Shown here one piece after another: positions 1-6,880 of a stretch of DNA of 64,000 nt (its first letter is position 1; every line of letters starts with the position of its first letter). The position numbers and the translations under genes were made by a program. The notes under the pieces are model-generated. The model worked only from the letters and a program-made list of their open reading frames with translations, had not been told where the DNA came from and ran no database searches. Source of the stretch: Acinetobacter sp. A47 (GTDB lineage Bacteria; Pseudomonadota; Gammaproteobacteria; Pseudomonadales; Moraxellaceae). Where the stretch lies: positions 248,001 through 312,000 of the forward strand of contig NZ_JSUS01000071.1 in the NCBI RefSeq assembly GCF_000805455.1, given 5' to 3'.

Positions 1-1501
1 TAGGTGCAGTGAATTCATTGATCGAGGTATCTAAAGCCAGCTTATAGAACATCACCACGGCGAAACCAATAATCACATAAGGGATAACCGGTACACACGC
101 GCGTAACATGCCGGGTACTGCAACCTTAGGTGAATTCACACGGAATTTTTCTTCCGCAAGAATCAGGGAAACGCCCAGGAAAATAAATGCGGTTAACCAG
201 AAAACATAAATACCATGATCAAATAATTCGGTCGAGGTCACATGGCGACTGTCGAGCATTGAAATCAGGATCACCAGCAAGCATGGACGAATCACCACAC
301 CTAAAGAACCTGACATTGCCGATACAGCTAATGCATATTGGCGACGGGCACCCGAGTTCCAGACTTCCTTATAGATGATGGCACCGGCTGCAATCACGAA
401 AATCCCTGAAGCGCCTGTATAAGCGGTTGGAATCGCTGCTGCGATCAGGATCAACCAGGTTAAGGTTTCAGGTGCCAGGTTCCATGGGCGCAGGATATTT
501 AAGAACAAATCCATGACACGGGTTTGGGTCAGTAACATACCGGCCCAGATAAACAGTGCCAGATTCAGGAAAATACCCGAAAACTCGACCAGAATACCTA
601 AGTAAATCCCTTGCCCCATCGGATAATCCATGAAGAAGGTAAACACAATTCCCGTTACCAAAGACATGAAGGCATATAGAGGAACACTCAGTAGAGCCAG
701 ACCAAAATTACCTTTCGGCTGGGCCGTCTTTGGAATAAAGATAAACTGGAAGATACTGATAATGGTCAGCGATACAAACAGTGCAATCCACAACCAGTAC
801 AGCACTGCCGTTTTGCCAGCGACCTCAACCCCAGAATTCAGTACGGAATGATACTGGCTTACAACCGAATAACTGAGCAAGGCATTGCCCGCCACCATCA
901 AGGCTGAATAGACACGGAAGTCGATTCTGGTTTTTGGTGCACGTAAACCAATATGGTGATAACGCAAAGACGCTGTAATCGATGCGAACAATACCATTAT
1001 CAATAAAATAACGGTCTGGTTTTCAGAACCGAGTTTAAATATCCCAAAGAAGGTGGTTTCGACTTTACGATAGGTCCGGATACTTGGATGTGCTTCCAGA
1101 TGCTTCATGGCCTTGTCGTAAAATTGATATTTTTCTTCACACTGCTGCTGTGCTGCCAATAAAGAAGCACGCACATCAGACTCGGAAGCTGCGCCGAACA
1201 TACTGGCAAATTCATCGGCAGCATTGGCTTTCATCTGCTCTTGAACCTGTGCCTCGATATTCGGATGCCGATCACAAGAAGGTTTTTCAGGCTCGGCCCG
1301 TAAAAACGAATATTGCATTCCTGTGCTTTGATCACCGTAAAGCCGCTCCCCCATACGGAGCATTTGACCGTGAATCATCTCGCCCGTACCAATAAGCAAC
1401 GTCATTAGCAACAAAGCAAGAATGATGAATGTGGATATCCAATCATTCCAGATATAGCCTAACCAAGCCAATCCAGACTTTTTCTCTTGATCATTTTGCA
1501 T
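1..1501 (-). CDS. TRAP transporter large permease subunit (DctM-like), 3' part outside window
   Basis: Integral inner-membrane permease of a TRAP-type (tripartite ATP-independent periplasmic) transporter; these use an ion gradient to import organic acids delivered by a periplasmic binding protein. The 500 codons present start with ATG at 1501 and read through to the window edge without a stop. Seen: an N-terminal membrane segment, a soluble loop of roughly 100 residues with two conserved-looking Cys (in SCDRHPN and QQQCEEKY), then many hydrophobic segments, including the small-residue-rich stretch IPTAYTGASGIFVIAAGAII typical of DctM permeases. The substrate is not readable. A rhombosortase-like gene and a lipoprotein precede it on the same strand; the 184-nt gap before the start suggests its own promoter. 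Family call is firm, partner assignment is inference. Confidence 0.8.
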   Translation of the reverse strand, partial: MQNDQEKKSGLAWLGYIWNDWISTFIILALLLMTLLIGTGEMIHGQMLRMGERLYGDQSTGMQYSFLRAEPEKPSCDRHPNIEAQVQEQMKANAADEFASMFGAASESDVRASLLAAQQQCEEKYQFYDKAMKHLEAHPSIRTYRKVETTFFGIFKLGSENQTVILLIMVLFASITASLRYHHIGLRAPKTRIDFRVYSALMVAGNALLSYSVVSQYHSVLNSGVEVAGKTAVLYWLWIALFVSLTIISIFQFIFIPKTAQPKGNFGLALLSVPLYAFMSLVTGIVFTFFMDYPMGQGIYLGILVEFSGIFLNLALFIWAGMLLTQTRVMDLFLNILRPWNLAPETLTWLILIAAAIPTAYTGASGIFVIAAGAIIYKEVWNSGARRQYALAVSAMSGSLGVVIRPCLLVILISMLDSRHVTSTELFDHGIYVFWLTAFIFLGVSLILAEEKFRVNSPKVAVPGMLRACVPVIPYVIIGFAVVMFYKLALDTSINEFTAP

Positions 1502-1685
1502 GTCTATTCCAGTTTATTGTTATCAACATCCATCCAAAGATGTTGAATCATGCGCTGTCCATGGTTGATAGATAAATGAATTTACCCTCTTATTAACCAA
1601 TCCCTTTTAAACCGCTTAAATTTGAATCAAACTTTTTCTAAAAAGAATGACTACAATCACTTTTTTATTGGTTGTTTTTATCAAT

Positions 1686-2264
1686 TTATGTGTTCTCTAA
1701 TTCTTTCCTTCTTAAAAATAAATAACTTGCTCCACACACAACACCACCAATCGCCCCAGTCAGATGAGCTTCGATGAGAACCGGACTACCAATCAGCTGG
1801 GCTGTTCCTGTTTGCCCGAAGGTATTTTCCCAAATCAGTTTTGCAGCAATCAGGGCCAACACCAGCAAGGCAAATTTGCGTTCTTTCCGGTATTGCAGAT
1901 ATACCAGCCCGACTGCACTGTATAAACCATGCAGCACGCCGGAAAGTCCAGCATAGGCCTCGATATAAGGCAGATAAAAATAAAAAACCAAACTGATGAA
2001 AGGCGGCAAGATCAGTAGCAATGTCCATAAATGCCAGTTGCGGACATGAGGAAAGATGAAAGGCAGACAGGCAAAAGCCAGCATATTTAACAGAAAATGC
2101 ACCCAGCCCACATGTACCCAGTGGGCAGTCCACAAACGCCAGAACTCGCTGAGCAAGCTGGGTCTCCAATAAATGAAATGATCAGCAAAAACTTGCAGAC
2201 ATGCCGATACCGAAACACAGATCGCGATCAAAATGACTTTTTCTATCCATATTTGATCTTTCAT
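1686..2264 (-). CDS. Rhombosortase-like rhomboid-family intramembrane serine protease
   Basis: Small rhomboid-family membrane protease of 192 residues with about six hydrophobic segments. The motif GLSGVLHG (residues 106-113) places the predicted nucleophile at Ser108; His167 in EAHLTGAIGG is the predicted catalytic partner; the early HVGWVHFLLN segment (51-60) matches the rhomboid H-x3-N region. GxSGxLHG is characteristic of rhombosortases, which cleave the C-terminal GlyGly-CTERM sorting tail of secreted proteins; in Acinetobacter such proteases act on type II secretion substrates. No protein with a GlyGly-CTERM tail is encoded nearby, so the substrate must be elsewhere. It lies between the TRAP permease and a lipoprotein on the same strand, separated from the latter by a hairpin, so it may not share their function. 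Confidence 0.75.
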   Translation of the reverse strand: MKDQIWIEKVILIAICVSVSACLQVFADHFIYWRPSLLSEFWRLWTAHWVHVGWVHFLLNMLAFACLPFIFPHVRNWHLWTLLLILPPFISLVFYFYLPYIEAYAGLSGVLHGLYSAVGLVYLQYRKERKFALLVLALIAAKLIWENTFGQTGTAQLIGSPVLIEAHLTGAIGGVVCGASYLFLRRKELENT

Positions 2265-2290
2265 TTATCTACCACCTCTTGAAAAACAGA

Positions 2291-2326
2291 CCTTTTACAA
2301 AGTGTAGAGGCTCACCTTGTAAAAGG
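2291..2326 (-). terminator. Inverted repeat downstream of lipoprotein gene, probable terminator
   Basis: A 10-bp perfect stem (CCTTTTACAA at 2291-2300 with TTGTAAAAGG at 2317-2326) with a further 3-bp inner pairing. On the minus strand it follows the stop at 2341 and precedes a short T-rich run, so it probably ends the lipoprotein transcript before the rhombosortase start. Confidence 0.6.
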
Positions 2327-2340
2327 CCGTTTAATTCAGG

Positions 2341-3441
2341 TTACTCCGCTGGCGTTTCTTGCGCAGGAGCCGCCTCATTTTGTGCCGGTGCAGATGCGCC
2401 ATCGCCACCATCAAAGAGCGAATCCAGTTCGGCCGAGCTTTCCTGTTTATCATCCCAGAACGTGCTCATGCCTTCATCGCCCGCTCTCACACCGGTATGT
2501 TCAGTCCAGTAACGGTCTGCAATACCACGCACCATCAAGCCGGCCATTTTATCAATCAGCCTGAACTGTGGATTTGCCGGTTTGTCATCCCCTGTGGCCG
2601 CCGCATAGGAACGCAGTGCATCGCGTAACTTGGCATCGTCCCCACTGGCCTGTGCTGCCACTGCATACAAGGCATGTGATAAACGCACCCCTTTCTTCTC
2701 GCCAATGGCCATAGACTGTTTCATGGTGGCATACGGTTCCGGTTTACCATCGCCCGCGCCTGGCAACAAGGTCCAGATCACGGCGCGAGTCGCCATTGGC
2801 GCACCCCAGAATTTTTCATTATCCAGACAGGTCATGCCCCGCTCCACAATCCCGGCGATATCCTTAGGCACGTTGACTGCACCACCCGAATTGATGTCAT
2901 TGGTCATGGCTTGCAAGCCACTCACCATTCCCAACAAGTAAACTGTCTGATCCAGATCATTGCGCATGGTCGGACATGAGTCGCCTAATTTATATTTGTA
3001 TTTGGCTTCCCAGCGATTGGCAAAAAGTTGATAACCTGCATATTGGCGTTCAGCAGCAATTGCTGCCCAGCGTTTCTGTTCGATCCGTGCATCCTGGGCT
3101 TCAGATACCTGACCGGCCTTAGAGGCACGCAAGTAGCGTAATTCAGCTTCCAGCGCCTGATTTTCAGCACAAATTCCTGCTGCAGTATAGAGCAAGACCG
3201 CCATGCGGGTCGGGTCTGCCCCCATGTCCTTGGTTGACATCACTGCAGGTGTCAGGGCATTGCCCGAATTACACACCATTTCAGCATCATCCATGGCTAA
3301 AATCGGTGGAACAATATGCTTTTCACCAAAACCCAAGGCAACATTTGCCCCGGTCTTGATCACATATGAACATCCGGACAACATTGTTGATGTCAGTAAG
3401 GCAACTGCCACACCTTGTCCCATTTTATGCAGTTTAGACAT
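2341..3441 (-). CDS. Predicted lipoprotein, possibly TRAP transporter T-component (TatT-like)
   Basis: Predicted periplasm-facing lipoprotein of 366 residues. The start at 3441 gives a type II signal peptide with lipobox LSGC (Cys24). The mature part is alpha-helical in character, with alternating Ala/Leu-rich helices and paired Cys (VCNSGNAL, GICAENQ, DSCPTM, MTCLDNEK); the C-terminal 25 residues are Ala/Pro/Glu-rich and probably disordered. Helical lipoproteins of this sort associated with TRAP permeases are known as TatT (T-component), trimeric proteins that contact the binding protein. With a TRAP permease gene 0.8 kb downstream on the same strand, that is the most likely identity, but it rests on context and general resemblance rather than a motif I can point to. 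Confidence 0.5.
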   Translation of the reverse strand: MSKLHKMGQGVAVALLTSTMLSGCSYVIKTGANVALGFGEKHIVPPILAMDDAEMVCNSGNALTPAVMSTKDMGADPTRMAVLLYTAAGICAENQALEAELRYLRASKAGQVSEAQDARIEQKRWAAIAAERQYAGYQLFANRWEAKYKYKLGDSCPTMRNDLDQTVYLLGMVSGLQAMTNDINSGGAVNVPKDIAGIVERGMTCLDNEKFWGAPMATRAVIWTLLPGAGDGKPEPYATMKQSMAIGEKKGVRLSHALYAVAAQASGDDAKLRDALRSYAAATGDDKPANPQFRLIDKMAGLMVRGIADRYWTEHTGVRAGDEGMSTFWDDKQESSAELDSLFDGGDGASAPAQNEAAPAQETPAE

Positions 3442-3601
3442 ACTTCCTGTCCCTCTAATAATTTGTTTTTTCCTTTTAGCTGTACCTTATCAGATGCAAT
3501 ACTTGAATTAAAGAGTAATTGCTCTAATGATCACAGAACATTTTGACATACTTCACAAAGCAATGAATTGACAGATATGCAGGAATCGCCGAATTTCAGG
3601 C

Positions 3602-3641
3602 AAAAAAAAGTAGCATTGCGACGGTTCAGCACATGCTACTT
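3602..3641 (-). terminator. Rho-independent terminator after tiny membrane protein gene
   Basis: Stem AAGTAGCA (3608-3615) / TGCTACTT (3634-3641), followed on the minus strand by a run of eight T. It lies 33 nt past the stop of the 33-residue ORF at 3675 and so marks the end of that short transcript, supporting the ORF as a real gene unit. Confidence 0.75.
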
Positions 3642-3674
3642 ATTAACTGGGAAAAACGTAAAACTGTTGTTCTT

Positions 3675-3776
3675 TTAGTTTTGTTGAAAATAATCCTTTA
3701 GTAATGTTCCGGCTCTTCCTACAACAATCGCCATCACGATTGCGATTACCAGAAACATCCACATTGAAATCTCCAT
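3675..3776 (-). CDS. Tiny single-span membrane protein (33 aa), paralogue of upstream neighbour
   Basis: A 33-residue ORF with a strong ribosome binding site, GGAGGT, four bases before the ATG at 3776. The product is one hydrophobic helix (residues 4-19) followed by GRAGTLLKDYF and a polar end. It is a clear paralogue of the next upstream gene: both begin MEI, carry W at position 6, and share FLVIAIV, AIVVGRAGTLL and an aromatic-containing end. The order hydrophobic helix then R/K-containing tail predicts an outside-in topology. A terminator follows. Function unknown; small membrane proteins of this size usually modulate larger complexes or stress responses, but nothing here says which. Confidence 0.75.
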   Translation of the reverse strand: MEISMWMFLVIAIVMAIVVGRAGTLLKDYFQQN

Positions 3777-3800
3777 AGAGACCTCCTACACTTTTCGTAT

Positions 3801-4004
3801 CTACTTCTGGTAGATACGAGATTGGCGTTCATCACCGACATTCACGGGAGTGTGATATATTGATGACACTTTCAATCTCTTTCTCTTGCTCATAGCAACG
3901 GGTTGCTGTGATTCAAGATATTCCCTGAGTAAAGTTCCTGCTCTTCCTACTACAATCGCAAAAACAATTGCGATCACCAGAAACGACCATGTTGGAATTT
4001 CCAT
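3801..4004 (-). CDS. Small single-span membrane protein (67 aa), paralogue of downstream neighbour
   Basis: The start is set at ATG 4004 because a perfect GGAGGT lies five bases upstream; a longer in-frame reading from 4085 lacks such a site. The product has one membrane helix (residues 4-19) ending in VVGRAGTLLREYL, then about 35 polar, basic residues (SKRKRLKVSS) not found in its 33-residue paralogue. The stop lies 24 nt before the start of that paralogue, so the two are probably one transcript. The shared N-terminal half and ribosome binding region indicate tandem duplication followed by loss or gain of the tail. Function unknown. Confidence 0.75.
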   Translation of the reverse strand: MEIPTWSFLVIAIVFAIVVGRAGTLLREYLESQQPVAMSKRKRLKVSSIYHTPVNVGDERQSRIYQK

Positions 4005-4211
4005 TTTGGACCTCCACCATACTTTACGTTGGTGTTTGTACTTTAACGAAAATAATCCGGCAGTGAGGGTCAGATTGTCTGACAATCATAATTTTCATAT
4101 TTTTTTAGAGTATTTAATCTAACAATTTAGACAAAAAATCTTATTTTAATCTTTATATTATTGAAAATAATAATTTTATTATTTATATACAGATGTAGAA
4201 TTGTCAAACAA

Positions 4212-4607
4212 TCAGGCCAGTTTTGCCAGTACTTTCAGGTTTTTCCATTGTAAATATGACAGCTGATCCCACCAGATAATGAAATTTTTATGCTTTGGAT
4301 CAGAAAAATACAGCACCACATAAGCCTGGTGATCTATGATTTTACTTATCTGCCGACACTCAATCTGGCCGGAGAGATCATCAAATTCAAATGTCCATTC
4401 CTGTTGATGCAGATGCTCAAAACGTTTCAGCTGAGGCTGCCGGAGAAACAGCAACCAGCTCAGGAACAGCAGGACGCAACTACTTAGCCATAATGCCAGG
4501 GACAATAATGAATAACTTAAAAACAGAATAAACAGCAGGACAAAACACTGCAATGCAATCGCAAAACGACTGTATTGCAGCTCAAAAACCCGATTAGCCG
4601 TGGACAT
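4212..4607 (-). CDS. ygfX: YgfX-like membrane protein, partner of SdhE
   Basis: A 131-residue protein with two adjacent N-terminal membrane segments (about residues 15-55) and a soluble C-terminal domain with WTFEF and YFSDPKHKNFIIWWDQL. This architecture and its position immediately after sdhE match YgfX (also called CptA), the membrane partner of SdhE; in E. coli the pair has been described as a toxin-antitoxin-like module affecting cell division proteins, a role that is debated. The start at 4607 overlaps the sdhE stop by 14 nt, indicating translational coupling. Sequence identity within this family is low, so the call rests largely on synteny and topology. Confidence 0.75.
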   Translation of the reverse strand: MSTANRVFELQYSRFAIALQCFVLLFILFLSYSLLSLALWLSSCVLLFLSWLLFLRQPQLKRFEHLHQQEWTFEFDDLSGQIECRQISKIIDHQAYVVLYFSDPKHKNFIIWWDQLSYLQWKNLKVLAKLA

Positions 4608-4851
4608 AATGTTTAAGTTTGCGAATAAATTCTTTCAGTTCGGCCCGGGGTGGCTCGCCCACTTCCATAAACCAGTCCAGCAAATCCGGGTCTTCCTGAT
4701 CAACCAGCTCTGCAAACAAGGCTTTTTCAGCAGGATCTGCCGTGAGATAGTGGTTTTTTACATAGGGATCAAAATATACATCGATTTCTTTTAGACCACG
4801 ACGTGCGCGATATACCACTTTACGTTCTTCCAGCGTCATTTCATCAGCCAT
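4594..4851 (-). CDS. sdhE: FAD assembly factor SdhE
   Basis: Small cytoplasmic helical protein that promotes covalent attachment of FAD to succinate dehydrogenase subunit SdhA. The family signature is visible as ARRGLKEIDVYFDPY, with the RGxxE core, near the N-terminus, and the later EDPDLLDWFMEVGEPP is the typical conserved DxxDLL-W segment. I choose ATG 4851 (85 residues) because GGTGGAAG sits about seven bases upstream; in-frame ATGs at 4854 and 4866 are closer to or upstream of that site. The gene overlaps ygfX downstream by 14 nt. The sdh operon itself is not in the window. Confidence 0.9.
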   Translation of the reverse strand: MADEMTLEERKVVYRARRGLKEIDVYFDPYVKNHYLTADPAEKALFAELVDQEDPDLLDWFMEVGEPPRAELKEFIRKLKHYVHG

Positions 4852-5038
4852 CATATCTTCCACCATGCAACATTTTGCCGCCTAGTTTACCCGATCCGCG
4901 TTTAACTTCGCAGCGTTTTTTCTGAAGTGACCAAATACATCAATCAAATTGAGCATTGATCACATTGTCCCCTATTTTCCATTTCTTGTATGGTGAAGCA
5001 GACCATCTAAATTCAACACCTCAGGGAAAATATAACAA

Positions 5039-6211
5039 ATGCAATCAGGTGCAATCCGTCCGGTTCCAAATATGCTTCCACGCAAGCTGTTTACTTCAGA
5101 TCATGAAGCATTTCGTGAAACTGTACGTAAATTCTATGAAAAAGAAGTTGTCCCGAATATTGAAAAATATGAGAAACAACAACATGTTGACCGTGACTTA
5201 TGGAATAAGGCCGGAGAACTGGGCCTATTGTGTACCACCATGCCGGAGCAATATGGTGGTTCAGGTGTCGACCGGCTCTACAGCATGATCCTGATTGAAG
5301 AACAGGCTTATGCCATGGACTCAAGCACAGGCTTTTCCTTACATTCGGATATTGTGGCGAACTATATCAACAACTTTGGTAATGAGGCACAAAAGCAGCA
5401 CTGGCTACCCAAAATGGCAACTGGCGAAACCGTGACAGCAATCGCCATGACTGAACCAGGGACAGGTTCCGATCTGCAAGCCGTCCGTACCACCGCAGTA
5501 CTGGATGGCGATGACTATGTGATCAATGGTTCCAAGATTTTTATTACCAACGGCTATCTTTGCGATATGGCCATTGTGGTATGTAAGACCGGCAACAATG
5601 AAAAGGGATCGGCCAACCTTTCCTTGATCATCGTTGAAGCAGATCGTGCTGGTTTTAGTAAAGGCAAACCGTTAAATAAAATCGGGATGAAAGGTCAGGA
5701 TACCTGCGAACTGTTCTTTGATAATGTCCGTGTACCGAAAGAAAACCTGCTGGGTATGGAAGGTATGGGCTTTATCATGCTCATGAAAGAACTGGCCTGG
5801 GAACGCATGCTGGTCGCCATTATCTGTCAGGCAGGCGCAGAGGCCGCTTTTGCGCATACTGTACAATATACCAAAGACCGCAAAGCCTTCGGCAAAGCCA
5901 TTGGTACCTTCCAGAATACCCGTTTCAAGCTGGCCGAATTACGCACCGAAATCGATTTTTGCCGTACTTATCTCGATCGCTGTATGGAACTGCAACTTGA
6001 AGAAAATTTAGGTGTCGATGCTGCGGCTGCTGCAAAATATAAAATTTCCGATATGTTTTCCAAAGTGGTCGACGAGTGCCTGCAGTTGCATGGTGGTTAT
6101 GGCTACATGCTGGAATATCCAATTGCCCGGGCCTATATCGACAACCGTGCCAACCGTATTTATGCAGGTACCAATGAAATCATGAAAGAGTTGATTTCCC
6201 GTACCCTGTAA
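5039..6211 (+). CDS. Acyl-CoA dehydrogenase of the long-chain/isovaleryl type
   Basis: FAD-dependent acyl-CoA dehydrogenase of 390 residues that introduces the first double bond in beta-oxidation or branched-chain degradation. Domain order is the standard alpha-beta-alpha fold: FAD-binding TEPGTGSDL (138-146) and the C-terminal LQLHGGYGY (349-357) and IYAGTNEIMKE. The usual catalytic Glu of the YEGT motif is replaced by Ala376; instead Glu255 in ELAWERM occupies the alternative catalytic-base position used by long-chain acyl-CoA and isovaleryl-CoA dehydrogenases. The ATG at 5039 is taken; an in-frame ATG at 5072 would trim 11 residues. The gene stands alone, with a terminator directly after it. 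Substrate chain length is inferred only from the base position. Confidence 0.9.
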   Translation: MQSGAIRPVPNMLPRKLFTSDHEAFRETVRKFYEKEVVPNIEKYEKQQHVDRDLWNKAGELGLLCTTMPEQYGGSGVDRLYSMILIEEQAYAMDSSTGFSLHSDIVANYINNFGNEAQKQHWLPKMATGETVTAIAMTEPGTGSDLQAVRTTAVLDGDDYVINGSKIFITNGYLCDMAIVVCKTGNNEKGSANLSLIIVEADRAGFSKGKPLNKIGMKGQDTCELFFDNVRVPKENLLGMEGMGFIMLMKELAWERMLVAIICQAGAEAAFAHTVQYTKDRKAFGKAIGTFQNTRFKLAELRTEIDFCRTYLDRCMELQLEENLGVDAAAAAKYKISDMFSKVVDECLQLHGGYGYMLEYPIARAYIDNRANRIYAGTNEIMKELISRTL

Positions 6212-6225
6212 TCACAGCAAAACCG

Positions 6226-6258
6226 AAAAGGGAGCATAAAAAATATGCTCCCTTTTTA
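6226..6258. terminator. Bidirectional rho-independent terminator
   Basis: Stem AAAGGGAGCATA (6227-6238) / TATGCTCCCTTT (6243-6254) with A-run before and T-run after, so it can stop both the acyl-CoA dehydrogenase transcript (plus) and the convergent DUF2059 gene (minus). Confidence 0.9.
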
Positions 6259-6259
6259 T

Positions 6260-6754
6260 TTATTTGCCTTCTACTTTGTCATTGACAGCTTGCGGGTTCA
6301 TCCGTTGCATCAACTGCTTGACCTTGGGATTTTCACTATATTGCTGCATGGTGGTATTGAGTGCATGACGCGCATGCTGTGTGGTGAAGTGTGCTACCTC
6401 AGTACCGACATCGCTAGCCTTCTTGGCCCAGACCTTGCCTTCCGCAGATTGGTAGAAATTTAAGGCAGCCTGTAGTTCTTTTTGGCTAAAGCTGTCTACA
6501 TAGCGCTGCACAATAAACTGCTTCCGTTGTTCACTATTCAGATTTTTATTTAAATCGGTATAAAAGCTTTCTGGCAGGTCTTTGGGTAAACGCATCCGGA
6601 TCTGTTCTAAAATCATTTTATCAGTGCTTTGCAACCCCTGTTCCGTACCATCAACCGCTACCAGTTGTTGTGCAAGCGCTTCCTTCTGTTTTGCATCATC
6701 TGCAAAAGCCAAACTGCTTGATAACATGATCCCCAAAATAATAAGTTTTTTCAT
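6260..6754 (-). CDS. DUF2059 family periplasmic protein
   Basis: Predicted exported protein of 164 residues. The start is placed at ATG 6754 because it gives a clean signal peptide (MKKLIILGIMLSSSLAFA, cut before DDAKQ); the upstream ATG at 6790 would put a charged stretch before it. The mature part is helical, with the FYQSAEGKVWAKKA block that is the hallmark of DUF2059 domains. Such proteins are widespread in proteobacteria and of unknown function. It converges on the acyl-CoA dehydrogenase gene, sharing a bidirectional terminator with it, and is not obviously part of an operon. Confidence 0.75.
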   Translation of the reverse strand: MKKLIILGIMLSSSLAFADDAKQKEALAQQLVAVDGTEQGLQSTDKMILEQIRMRLPKDLPESFYTDLNKNLNSEQRKQFIVQRYVDSFSQKELQAALNFYQSAEGKVWAKKASDVGTEVAHFTTQHARHALNTTMQQYSENPKVKQLMQRMNPQAVNDKVEGK

Positions 6755-6830
6755 CAAATTATCCCTATCCTCATTTTCTAATCTGCTCAATATACGTGAT
6801 ATTTTTAGAATTCAAAGCCTGTTTCCAATA

Positions 6831-6860
6831 AAAAAACCCTACGCATTGGCATAGGGTTTT
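6831..6860 (-). terminator. Rho-independent terminator of almA
   Basis: Stem AAAACCCTA (6833-6841) / TAGGGTTTT (6852-6860); on the minus strand it lies about 20 nt past the almA stop and is followed by a T-run. Confidence 0.85.
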
Positions 6861-6880
6861 CAGCTCATCAACCAGACAGG

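Noticed and set aside
187-1395. Several plus-strand ORFs across the left edge
   Set aside because: They oppose the TRAP permease frame, which is long, hydrophobic and family-matched.
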